From: Bolinopsis microptera
Lineage: Eukaryota > Ctenophora > Tentaculata > Lobata > Bolinopsidae
Direction of reading: 5' to 3'
DNA: 60,000 bases
Assembly (NCBI RefSeq): GCF_026151205.1
Contig: NC_087078.1
Coordinates: forward strand, 12,571,118 to 12,631,117
Numbering within the stretch: position 1 is the stretch's first letter; each line of letters starts with the position of its first letter. The translations under genes were made by a program, and so were the position numbers. Below the pieces are notes generated by a model. That model did no database searches and was not told the origin of the DNA. It worked only from the letters and a program-made list of their open reading frames with translations. Positions 22,001-30,900 of this stretch are shown here, in pieces.

Positions 22001-22220
22001 AAGTGCTTGTCCTAAATGCGGCGACGAAGAGGAGACTGTCTCACACTTTCTCGGACAGTGCCCGGCTATTGCCCAAATAAGAGGTCAATATTTCCGGGAC
22101 TACTACCTCTCTGTCAATGACATATTCGACAACCAACACATCTCCACCATTGTCAACTTTACAAACCACACTAAACGCTTAGTGGTGCCAGAGGAGTTGG
22201 ACCAGACAGGTGTAACATAG
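19095..22220 (+). CDS. LINE reverse transcriptase with RNase H and C-terminal zinc knuckle
   Basis: The frame holds, in order: the end of the endonuclease (SDHRYIMFDI), a linker, RT with LGVFLDIEGAFDN, RRGCPQGGILSPFLWN and the catalytic box FADDLL (about 20511-20528), then RNase H from about 21350 with YTDGS, a TELTAI glutamate, a WSDS aspartate and GNEKADELA, and finally CPKCGDEEETVSHFLGQC, a CCHC-like knuckle. RT plus cellular-type RNase H points to the I-like superfamily of LINEs. The RNase H histidine region reads AAHIGLWGN. The frame has no stop, but the truncated endonuclease means this copy cannot move alone. Confidence 0.92.
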   Translation: MGGDLISNWHVSDLYSNSDHRYIMFDITTGPKKEPKQIRLVKNTDWDRFDEILSINPNLNNTQINTTTEIDHNIDIINTALKEAFEEACPITYISSSVRKPPWLTREVEEAQRGIRQKLITARKKKTDALWLALRESNKQYNRLISNSQRNAWRTFCQETESVKESGRMNKILKSCNDNKHTLEAVYKPNGDITKNAEETLEVMTQTHFKDSVTDPPVPPPGPLPITTTLLNTIYSPERIEEALKSFDPLKAAGPDTLKPIIIQKAWTHIKDITRTIMTKNHETQHIPTFWKESLGIFLPKPGKTDYNQPKSFRTITLSPVMLKLQEKVILWHMQHDLNIAKDINKRQFGFKKGCSTEAALHKVTHTIERRIAKKGYVLGVFLDIEGAFDNVSFKAISDAIKTTKVDPATAQWIINMVTNRFITLNHKDKSKRVRIRRGCPQGGILSPFLWNLVVDDLLAYTARDIPGYLQAFADDLLSLAEGNDLDIIWNRTRKTTNTIEKWCQTKDLSISALKTHIVMFTWNKKWTLRPVVVGNTTIGLSKSAKFLGVTLDSKLNFNEHITNTTKKATASLMQCRRAVGPTWGMSPKTCKWMYTAVIRPILSYCCSIWIRATQTDTNARKFKRVQALALRMMSGAMPSTPFIALNHLTNTPDIILFLRGEAAKGTARLQAYGSLTLETIAPRKGTITTHTTINKQFMVDLNIPPKAERDLSIPTMMLERRFTVTTPGADNIGYRGSLQNTIDNIPSETITCYTDGSRTDSGSGAGYIITTDNNNTTLDERSFKLPDYCTVYQTELTAIIEACKYLSTYTNTHIIIWSDSLSSIQAISSPSTRSRTTRDCYDTLNTLGSTNTLEIRWIAAHIGLWGNEKADELAKNGTTSESTLNCPIPRSYIKRLINDKVTKLNQESWITDGPRHTKLTLGHKNINIIKNLNTTLSNNRQNYRTAVHLITGHCGLNKHLHTIRKSDTSACPKCGDEEETVSHFLGQCPAIAQIRGQYFRDYYLSVNDIFDNQHISTIVNFTNHTKRLVVPEELDQTGVT

Positions 22221-22463
22221 CGACTACTTTAACGCCGTCTTATTTCACCTCTCTCTTCCACACTCAACCACCACTTAAGCGTTTATCTATGACACACCCC
22301 ACAACACTTACCATCATCCTTGATTACACATCTTGATTCCACTGGCAACCTCCCACAGGACTGCCATACCCCAGAGGTAGGCAAAGCATTCATATGCTAT
22401 CCTCTCGTGGGCCAACCAGGCCCAGCCTCTCTAAAAAAAAAAAAAAAAAAAAGTATAAATTTT

Positions 22464-23664
22464 GCAGCGGGTGATGTAAATAGCGACACATAAAGTTGCT
22501 CTGTATATTGTACAGTATAATGTGCAGCATATGTTAGCTAAGCCTAACAAGTACAATGTACATATTATATTGTATATACAGTATGTCTAAAAACAAACAT
22601 TAAAACACATGTCCTCATATATGGAATAACCTGGCAGGTCACTTCCGGTGTGTGTCGGGGTAGGTGAAGGGGCAGGTTACTGCGACTTATATAGTTCAGT
22701 GTTTGCTGCTGTGGTTGTGTTCGCTTGCTTGTTGCTCGTCTCGTAGTTACTGGCTGCTACTTGTTGTTGTTGTTGTTGAACACTGGTGAGAGGCCAAACG
22801 AAAAGAAAAATTAGAGAATTCCAATTCATCGTTACTACGACGGTTGATTCACGATGTCAATCCTTCGCATCTCGCCGATCTGCATACGTGGTTGCGAGAA
22901 GCATTATTGGATGCGCGCGCGCGACCCAGTAGTGCATCGCGCTACAACTACGACGGTAGTGCATAGTAATCGTACAGTACTTATCTTTAACTTTAAGTAA
23001 AGAGTCAGCAGCGAGCGTTTGTTGACGTGAGGTGGTCTTCAGAGACTGAGGGGGTTTTCCACGAGAGAATCTCGGTGAAATCTTCAAATAGGGGTCATGG
23101 TAAGACTCCATGACGTGTCAAGAATCAAAATCACTAGAGCGTGTAAAATCAAACGTAACACTAACAAACGAGCGTGTAAGCGAGTGGTTGCGAGAAGCAT
23201 AATATAATTGAGTGCGCGGTGTGGCCCAGTCTACTACTATACTATAAGTATAAATATAATCAATAATAACGCATCGCGCTACTACTACAAGGGTTTCGAA
23301 TCGGAATAGTCATTCAGGGCCACCTCGACTTCGAGAACGGCCGGTTAACAAGTTAAGTCATTGTTCTATTCAGAGCCCTTGTGCTTGCAGTGGCGCGCAC
23401 CTGCAGTCCCAGCAAAAGTTACCGGCTGACAGTGTTACTAGAAGTAGTCAAGTAGAGGTGGTAATTTTTCAATAGCACGCGTGTCAGCGAGCTTGACGTA
23501 AAGTTCTTTAATCACACCGTGAATAACAATTTTGAATTTGAATTCAGCCATGGAGTCATGGCAACCACATTAATTTGCAAAGTTAAAAAGCTGCGATCTT
23601 TAAGTTTAATTTTGCCCAAGATCACACTTTTCAGAATAATTCAAAATCTACGTTGTCCCAAATT
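22464..23664. repeat. Repeat-rich, gene-less stretch with GC-rich repeat copies
   Basis: Right of LINE B the sequence probably resumes the 5' end of LINE A. A (TTG)n run lies near 22760-22778. GC-rich repeat relatives at 22851-22946 and 23186-23284 share GTTGCGAGAAGCAT, GCGACCCAGTAGTGCATCGCGC-like blocks. From about 23466 the sequence matches 57240-57345. No gene was found. Confidence 0.55.
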
Positions 23665-23860
23665 TTACTTGTTACTGGGCCGCGCTCGAAGCCTGTCAGT
23701 GTCATTCCGGCGAATCTCTATTTATCAACATAATACTATAGCCTGAGGTCGGCCCCAGTACACAGTACAGGTAACCCAAATTGTGCTCATGGGGAGCTAA
23801 CTTTAGCTTTTAATTTTACGAGACGAACATTTTGTTGAAAACTTGATTCACGATGACAAG
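23466..23860. repeat. Dispersed repeat shared with 57240-57750
   Basis: Both places share CAATAGCACGCGTGTCAGCG, AATTCAGCCATGGAGTCATGG, GCAAAGTTAAAAAG and AGACGAACATT.TGTTGAAAAC in the same order. Each copy was later interrupted at a different point, here by the TTAC MITE (23665-23774) and at 57 kb by TTGAC-type and other MITEs. The comparison shows the empty sites. Confidence 0.8.
23665..23774. mobile_element. TTAC-type MITE, 110 bp, 8-bp TSD
   Basis: It is bounded by the 8-bp TSD CCCAAATT (23657-23664 and 23775-23782). It starts TTACTTGTTACTGGGCCGCG and ends CAGTACAGGTAA. The paralogous site at 57 kb lacks it, which confirms the boundaries. Confidence 0.9.
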
Positions 23861-24035
23861 TGTCAATCCTTCGCATTTTACCGATCTGCATAGCCATATT
23901 TGTGGTTACTTTTTATAGGCACACATAATGAAAGTAAGCATATTATGTATAATATGTAAGCATATTACGTAAGCATATTACGTATAATGTTACCGGCGGC
24001 ATCCTTGTATTCTTGTAATTAGATTTAGTGTGATA

Positions 24036-24251
24036 CAGGGACAAAAGGAAATCGTGGCATCAGGCATGCCGGCATGTACGGAATTGCGATTTTTCCCATT
24101 TGCGACAAATTTTATGTATAGTTTTGACATACGTTGCATGCCACTTTTCGCGCGCGAAGCATGCTATCAAGTATAGTTTAATATACCGCAAAATGTAATT
24201 CGCGGTCTCGCGATTTTTGGCCAAAATCGCCGCGAAATCATTTTGTCCCTG
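24036..24251. mobile_element. hAT-like MITE (CAGGGAC family) with 8-bp TSD
   Basis: Termini are CAGGGACAAAAGGAAATCG and CGAAATCATTTTGTCCCTG. The TSD GTGTGATA is exact at 24028-24035 and 24252-24259. CAG...CTG ends with an 8-bp TSD are typical of the hAT superfamily. A shorter 149-bp copy sits at 42793-42941. The extra length here is a nested 47-bp insert. Confidence 0.92.
24124..24170. mobile_element. 47-bp TTGA...TCAA insert with its own 8-bp TSD
   Basis: The 47-bp segment begins TTGACATACGTTGCATGCC and ends GCTATCAA. GTATAGTT flanks it exactly (24116-24123 and 24171-24178). The sister MITE at 42793 lacks it. A related segment is at 58674-58728. Confidence 0.82.
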
Positions 24252-25297
24252 GTGTGATATCATGTACCACGTGGAAGCTATATTGGATGTAACTTGATTA
24301 TTACGTCATGTTCATTGCTCACGGTGCATTTGTGATCTTATCGTGTAATATATAACGATCTTACCAGATTAGAGCGGGTCAAAGTGAAGACTGAAGTTAT
24401 AATGTGTCACAAGCACGCTTATAGCTATCCTTATCCTATAGAGCAATTGAGTGACTCATTTTAATATTTTTAACCCTTATAATTAGTGTAATATTACGCT
24501 CCATGTGGAAGCTGTATTGGATGTAACATTGGATCAATGTGACTCAAAAATTTGTTAGCAACACACTTTTGTATAGATCACCCCGGTGTTATTAGATCAT
24601 AATGTTTTCAAGTGAGCACCTGAACAATTATCGTACCCCACATGATCAGGGTACCTCTAAAATATCAAGGATTATATACACAGTAAAGAGGCGAGTTTTT
24701 GTGGTTCTACAACTTAAGATGTAGGTTTATATTATATGTTGCTACGTAGTCCCACGTGAAAATGCTGCCTCTCATTCCACATCCCACATCAATTACAGTG
24801 CTCAGGTATGAGATCACGGTGTTTCCCAGAAACACAACGACAGTAGTTCTGCCAACCAACCGAGGTTATATACAGCCACGTCCATTACTCATTTGTTCGT
24901 TTGTTATTTGTTAGCTACTATGTGGAAAAAACTTATTTGCTGGGCCCCCCAAAAGAATTATCCGGGCTACGTGCTTGAAGGTGATTTGGCATAATTGGGC
25001 ATAATTGAGACAAAAAATGGGCGTGACTGTCCTGCGGGCACGCGTCGAGTCCGGAACCCTCCACACTCCAAAAGTCCGTCACAGGCCCTAATGTGTTCAT
25101 GGTTAATTGCCATATCTCGAAATCAAATTTCGGTGGGTGAACATTTGTACTAGGAACCGACCGGAAATCCGGCTGAATCCGGTTCCGGCCGGATATCCGG
25201 CTTCAAAATCCGGTTCCGGTTCCGGCTCCGGCTGGAAAAAAATTTGCCGGATTTTTGCCGGATTTCAGTATTTTTTACCGAAAAAAAATCAAAAAAA

Positions 25298-26075
25298 TAT
25301 TTTCGGCTAATAATGAACAGGGTAGCCTGAATCGTGGAAAAAAAGTGGTTTTAAGAAAAACTTTTAAAAAATTTTGACTTAGAAGTTTTTCGGTCCGAGT
25401 CGTTCTCGAGACGTACCTCCTGTATCGAGAGCTCCCGCTTCCGAGCTCGTGTTGCAAAGGGGAGGCCTGCCTTCCAAGATCACATTACCGGGGGAAACCT
25501 CGAGTCCAGAATTGTGTATCGATGGGTAGGTGCGGACTTCGAAAAACCAAAAAAATATTTTCGGCTAATAATGAACAGGGTAGCCTGAATCGTGGAAAAA
25601 AGTGGTTTTCAGAAAAACTTTGAAAAATTTTGACTTAGAAGTTTTTCGGTCCGAGTCGTTCTCGAGACGTACCTCCTGTATCGAGAGCTCCCGCTTCCGA
25701 GCTCGTGTTGCAAAGGGGAGGCCTGCCTTCCGTGATCACATTACCAGGGGAAACCTCGAGTCCAAAATTGTGTATCGAGGGGTAGGTGGGGACTTCGAAA
25801 AACCGAAAAAATATTTTCGGCTAATAATGAACAGGGTAGCCTGAATCGTGGAAAAAAGTGGTTTTCAGAAAAACTTCGAAAAATTTTAACTTAAAAGTTT
25901 TCGGTCCGAGTCGTTCTCGAGACGTACCTCCTGTATCGAGAGCTCCCGCTTCCGAGCTCGTGTTGCAAAGGGGAGGCCTGCCTTCCGAGATCGCATTACC
26001 GGGGGAAACCTTGAGTCCAGAATACAGAATAGTGTATCGAGGGATAGGTGCGGACTTAGAAAAAACCGGAAAATA
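25298..26075. repeat. Three tandem ~256-bp repeats inside the hAT element
   Basis: TATTTTCGGCTAATAATGAA begins units at 25298, 25556 and 25812. Units share GTCGTTCTCGAGACGTACC and TTGCAAAGGGGAGGCCTGCC. The spacing is 256-258 bp. The ORFs seen across them are repeat artefacts. Confidence 0.93.
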
Positions 26076-26544
26076 TTTTGGGCCACCTCCCTGGGCTAGC
26101 CCCCGGCTATAATCGCAAAATTGGCAGTATTTAATCTTCTGATTATGAAATACAAAATATGAAGGTCACGTGTTCAGGGTTTAATTAGCTCATTACTGCA
26201 ATCATGTGACTCAGCTCTAGACGCCAGACGGTGATTAGTACTGTACTAGACAGTGCCTGCTTACGAACAACCTTATTAAGCACCTCTGGTTGTAAGTCAC
26301 GTGACCCAATGATACTCAGACTTGCATGAAAAAAGGGAATTCGCACAGACGCGCTCAATCAGGGCCGGGGTCTGGCAGCATATGCCAATTAGATATCATT
26401 TCTGATTATTACTCGTCTAGTGTCGTGACTCGTGTCTACTCGTGTTACATTGTGTCTCCTACGTACTGCTTGTTTAAGCAATGTCTAGTAGTAGATAGGA
26501 AGATTTGTAAAAAAACTATATCTGTTCGGACGTTGAAGCCGCCC

Positions 26545-26667
26545 TAAGTCGAGTCGAGTAGTAGTAAATCTAAAACATCGTCCGTCTGGTTGTTCTACTC
26601 AGAAGAAAATGGGATCCCTTATGCAAGCTGCAAGAAGTGCTCGATGAAGATTAGGCGTGGAAAGGAA
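26545..26667 (+). pseudogene. BED zinc-finger remnant of a hAT transposase
   Basis: The frame reads SSVWLFYSEENGIPYASCKKC, then SMKIRRGKEG. The VW..F start and C..C pair are the first half of a BED finger, the N-terminal DNA-binding domain of many hAT transposases. The His/Cys second half is replaced by the subterminal CCGGAT repeats. Confidence 0.65.
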
Positions 26668-26833
26668 GGAAATTTTCCGGCAACATCCGGCAAAATCCGG
26701 CAAAATCCGGCTGCCTTTTATTTCACTCTGAAACCACCGGTTCCGGTCCGGCAAAATCCGGCTTGCCGGATTTGAGATCCAAATCCGGCTGAATCCGGTC
26801 CGGCAGCCAAAACCCCAATCCGGTCGGTTCCTA

Positions 26834-27830
26834 ATTTGTACTTTCGTAGATGGCATTCGTATGTTTCGTCAACGGTTGAACACGTGACCAGTATATTTAA
26901 GCCAATCACAGAGCTCGTAGAAAAAGTAACCAGTATATTTAAGCCATGATATGATCACAGAGCTGGTAGAACACGTGATTACATCAGCTGTACGATATAA
27001 TTATACCAACCAGTTTCAGGGTTATCCGGTTTCAGACGAAGGTCAAAACGTGGCCATCTGTTACAATGCTACTGCTAGCAAGGTATTACCTTACGTGGCT
27101 AACTTATTGATTGTATCTACGTTGCTACGGTACCACGTTGTTACCTTACGGGCTTAGGTACCACGTTGTTACCTAACGTAGATACATTTACAAACAATAT
27201 GAATAAGTTAGCCACGTAACTTTACACTTTTACACTTTTTCATTCTCCATTATCTATACTTCAGATGATCTAACTACCAAAACAGTGAAAGAGCAAAAAT
27301 AGTGAGGAGACTCATGACTATGAGAGACTCATGACACTGAGTGGGACACTCCACACGTGTCGGGTCTCTTGGTTTGATATTTGGGCTTAGCTCTGAGTGT
27401 TTCTCTTTCTGGGCCGGGAAAGGACTTTGATGCAACTTTATGTTGCAATTTTCGAGGATTGTGATTGATTATTTTAACTCTTTTTTGTATTGAATAATTA
27501 AACAGATATTCGAATAAATTTTTTGACGCGAATTAAATAAGTAATAATTATTTTAGACATTTAGTTAGACTTAGAGTTAGACGGGTTCCTGCTAGTATAA
27601 TTAACGAACTATATTTTAAAATATGGGGCAAAATTTCGGTATCATCAAATGCTGTTTGAAGCAAGAAACTCACATTTTTTCTTTCATTTTCTGAAAGTTT
27701 AGTCTATTAGGCTAGATTTCCTTAAATTTCAAATTACAATGTTAATGTCTGATCCAATATAAAAGGTCAATTTAAAATATGAATTCTTATTTATTCCTTT
27801 TCTTTTCAGTAAGCTCATGACGACATAAAG
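26834..27830. other. Upstream region of the A/TSP1 gene; short repeats, no exon
   Basis: A ~55-bp imperfect tandem duplication (CCAGTATATTTAAGCCA...CACAGAGCT.GTAGAA) lies at about 26889-26970, and an inverted repeat at 27091-27219. A polypyrimidine tract ending TTTTCAG at 27803-27809 precedes the first coding exon; it could be a cis-splice or a spliced-leader acceptor. Confidence 0.5.
27091..27219. repeat. Interrupted inverted repeat with internal tandem duplication
   Basis: TTACGTGGCTAACTTATT...TATCTACGTT (27091-27123) pairs with AACGTAGATACA...AATAAGTTAGCCACGTAA (27174-27219, with a short extra loop). Between them GGTACCACGTTGTTACCT occurs twice. Confidence 0.8.
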
Positions 27831-27915
27831 ATGCAGAGCCTCTCGTTTTTGGTTTTTACAGCTTTCTGTCTGGTTGTCAGTGATGCAGCGGATCCGCCCA
27901 TCAATGTCGAACCAG
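27831..27915 (+). CDS. Exon 1: start codon and signal peptide
   Basis: It reads MQSLSFLVFTAFCLVVSDA and then DPPINVEP. A hydrophobic core of about 14 residues followed by small residues fits a signal peptide cleaved near VSDA. The donor CCAG|GTTATA leaves phase 1, matching the next exon. Confidence 0.7.
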
Positions 27916-30900
27916 GTTATAATATTACTTATATATAATACGACATTAGCACTTTATTGAATATGTTGCGAAATAAGAATCATATTTCATACAATTTTAT
28001 ACAATGTCAATGACAAATAAAGTATAAAAATTGAGCGTACCAATAATGACCTTTCCATTTCCTCTGTTGCGCTATCACTGATCTCAAGTGGCATTATCAT
28101 ACATGAAGGAAGTTAGTCGAATTTCTCGTTTGCGTCGGTTACGGATTGTGTTAGAGTTAGAGTTAGGGTTGGGGTCAGAGTACTAGTAGAGGGTTAGGAT
28201 CTTGAATAATCTTTCTATCCAGGGCCATTTTGATCTAGAGAACGTGTTATTCTAGTGTATAGTGATTAATCATCATACTACAAAAATAAAGAGGACTATA
28301 CACTATACAGATTAAACAACTTAAAACCTGCTAAAATAACGCCGAATACACCAATGCCAGCTTAACTTTTAAACTACTTATTGCACAATTATTCAAACAC
28401 AATTATATATATCATATTTTGTATTTCGTGGTAAACTTATACATAAATCAGTTTACCACAAATATACACGAGTTGTGTGAATATCTTTATTCCTTCGCTA
28501 TGAATATCGCACTGACTAGGCTAGGTGTAAAATTGTTTTTGTCGTGTGTCTTAAAAACACCAATATTTCAGATCAATGGCACGACAAACCGTTCCTGCGA
28601 GATATCAACATTCCCAACCAAGCGGATGTATATATGAAGACTGATCTGGCGATTGGAAGCGGCACAGATTTGAGAATCAACTATAATGAAAACAATGGTG
28701 ACTTTCAAAACATGGGATCTTTCGTATTAAAATTCTCAGATCCACCAAAGTATGGTTTCCTTTTGTGTACGGACTTTAATAAGCCAAGTCAAGACCTTCC
28801 TGTTGATTTGCCCGCTAAAGATGATGATGGCTTTAGGATCTTCAAAGTAGAAATGCATGGAAAATATGGTTTGAAGATCAGTTGCAACGATGAGATGCTG
28901 ATCACTTTCGAACCTTCCGACGCAGTGTGCACGGGATGGTCGTCTTTTTGGAGAGATACGTGGGAAAAAAACAAAGAGGTGATAAGCTTTTCCTTTGACA
29001 AAGGAGTAAGAAAGTACAAAATCTCAAGTTCGGAATCCGCAGGTAAGAAATAGTCAAATATTGATATTTAGCATAGATGCGGAGTTCGTTGATTTTTGGC
29101 GTAGAGTTCGTGGAGTTCGTTCAAAATTTGGAGTTCGTTAGAGTTCGTTGGAGTTCGTTAGTCAATTTTTCAAAAAAAAACATGGAAAATGTTTTTTAAA
29201 AAAAGTAATCAGCTCAGGATTTCTCGCATGATCTCAGATATTTATTGGGGTAAAAATAAAGAATAAAACTATAATATTTTTGTATAAATAAATAAATAAC
29301 GAGCAATACAGAATGTTAAATTTTACTAACTTTCAGCAGACATAACATCGGAAATATACTTCAACAGACTTGTTGAAGCATGTTTATGGGAACAGCGTAC
29401 TTCCTGTTTTGACTTACAATAACGTAGATTTCCATGAACGTAAACCAGCTTTTCAACTCTATCAGTCGACAATCTATTCCTCTTTTTATTGAATATATAC
29501 TCAAATGAGCTCCAATTATGTTCACACAAGGAAGCTGACGTATGTTGTTTAAAGACCTTAATGGCCAGTTCTTGCAGTTCAGGGGTCCCACCACCAAGTG
29601 TTTCCAGGGAACGTGCGCGCGCAAACTATTGGCGCCAGAATGTTCCAGTCGATCGACCAGTCCTTGTACTGTGAAATGTACAGTGTACACGCGACGCGTG
29701 GTAGAAGTTTCGAGTACCAATATATTTAGTTGTTTTACAATCGTATGTTATGTGTTGAATTGGCTGAATTGTAAATACAATTTCTGTTTAATTTCATTTT
29801 ACGTAAGTTGTACAAAACGAACTCCTCAAGAGTTCGTAATTTTGGGTTGATGAGTTCGTAGAGTTCGTTATCACTGAGGAGTTCGTAGAGTTCGTACGTA
29901 TCATCTATGATATTTAGCCAGTATATATTAACTTTTCTATTCGTTCCTATATCAATATGCCTCACCAAAAGAGTGATGATTAATCACTGTACTACGGAGC
30001 TGAGTAACATGGGGATGATAATGTTATTACAGGTAATTAGGGGGGGGGGGGGCGTGGTCAACAGTTTTTAGTACAAAGCTTTATTCGAGGACATTTGAGG
30101 GGGAAGGGGCCAGGGGGTGTTTACTGGAGGACTTCGCCGCTTCGACGCGCAAACTAGCATTATTGTTTCGCATCGAAGATGGTTGCAGAGCAACGATCTG
30201 GAAGGGTTGACATCAATGCAGATATCGTCAATCAACGAATTTATAGCTGGTCAAAGGTCAGCGCTTATGAGTGATGAGTATTAGTAATTGTATTCAGTAT
30301 AATTGCGGGAGTGATTTTCAATCGCGTGTACACTGAATATCGAGTCTAAGGATTCATCTTCTAGTTCTACAGTTTTTGAGCAATCACCCTAAAACTTTGC
30401 ACTGGATCCAACAGCTTTTACTTCTGAAAATACATAATAAATAAAATCACTTTCTCTTACTCTTTCTTTTACCCTTCCCGCTAAAATCACGTTCATTTAA
30501 CTATACATCTTGATAACTTTTACATTGTCTTTCTTAAATCGTCGTAAAATTGTAAGGTCTTAAGGATTTTCGAGATAAAAATGAAATTTGATCGTGAGAG
30601 ATGTCAGGGACACTTATGTATTACGTATGATGCAAATTGCAACTGTGAATAGTATTAATATAAGGTCAAGGAAACAGATTCAAGAAGCTATCTACATTTT
30701 AGCAGTGCACATCCAAACCACATTTATAGTGGAATAGTTTACAGCCAGTGCATCAGGCTCACGAGAATAATCAACTCACAAGAACGACTGGAAACCAGAT
30801 TGAGTGAATTAAGCCAAGCATTCAAGGCAGCTGCCTATCCCTTAAAAATGGTGAACAACATCAGCAAGAAATTTCTCAACTCAGAAAGAAACCTTGAACG

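Larger units (their letters stand above)
18704..22451 (+). mobile_element. 5'-truncated RT-RNase H LINE (family B) with poly(A) and 12-bp TSD
   Basis: The 12-mer AGTATAAATTTT occurs at 18692-18703 and again at 22452-22463, immediately after a ~20-nt A run. This is the expected footprint of target-primed reverse transcription. The element starts inside its endonuclease domain, is frameshifted once near 19066, and then has a 1041-codon uninterrupted RT-RNase H frame. The long intact frame suggests a recent insertion. It landed in LINE A on the opposite strand. Confidence 0.92.
25151..26833. mobile_element. hAT-type DNA transposon derivative, 14-bp TIR, 8-bp TSD
   Basis: It starts TAGGAACCGACCGG and ends with the exact reverse complement CCGGTCGGTTCCTA. 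The TSD ATTTGTAC is exact at 25143-25150 and 26834-26841. Subterminal regions on both sides (25160-25265 and 26665-26820) are packed with ATCCGG/CCGGAT motifs. The interior has three tandem ~256-bp repeats and a BED-finger coding remnant reading toward the right end. The catalytic transposase core is absent, so it is an internally deleted derivative. Confidence 0.93.

Noticed and set aside
28544-28571. Exon A1 starting at an upstream methionine
   Set aside because: The acceptor at 28570-28571 with phase 1 joins the signal-peptide exon; sequence before it is intronic.
29073-29200. GAGTTCGT repeats as a minisatellite
   Set aside because: The repeats are subterminal motifs of a bounded hAT-derived element with an empty paralogous site.
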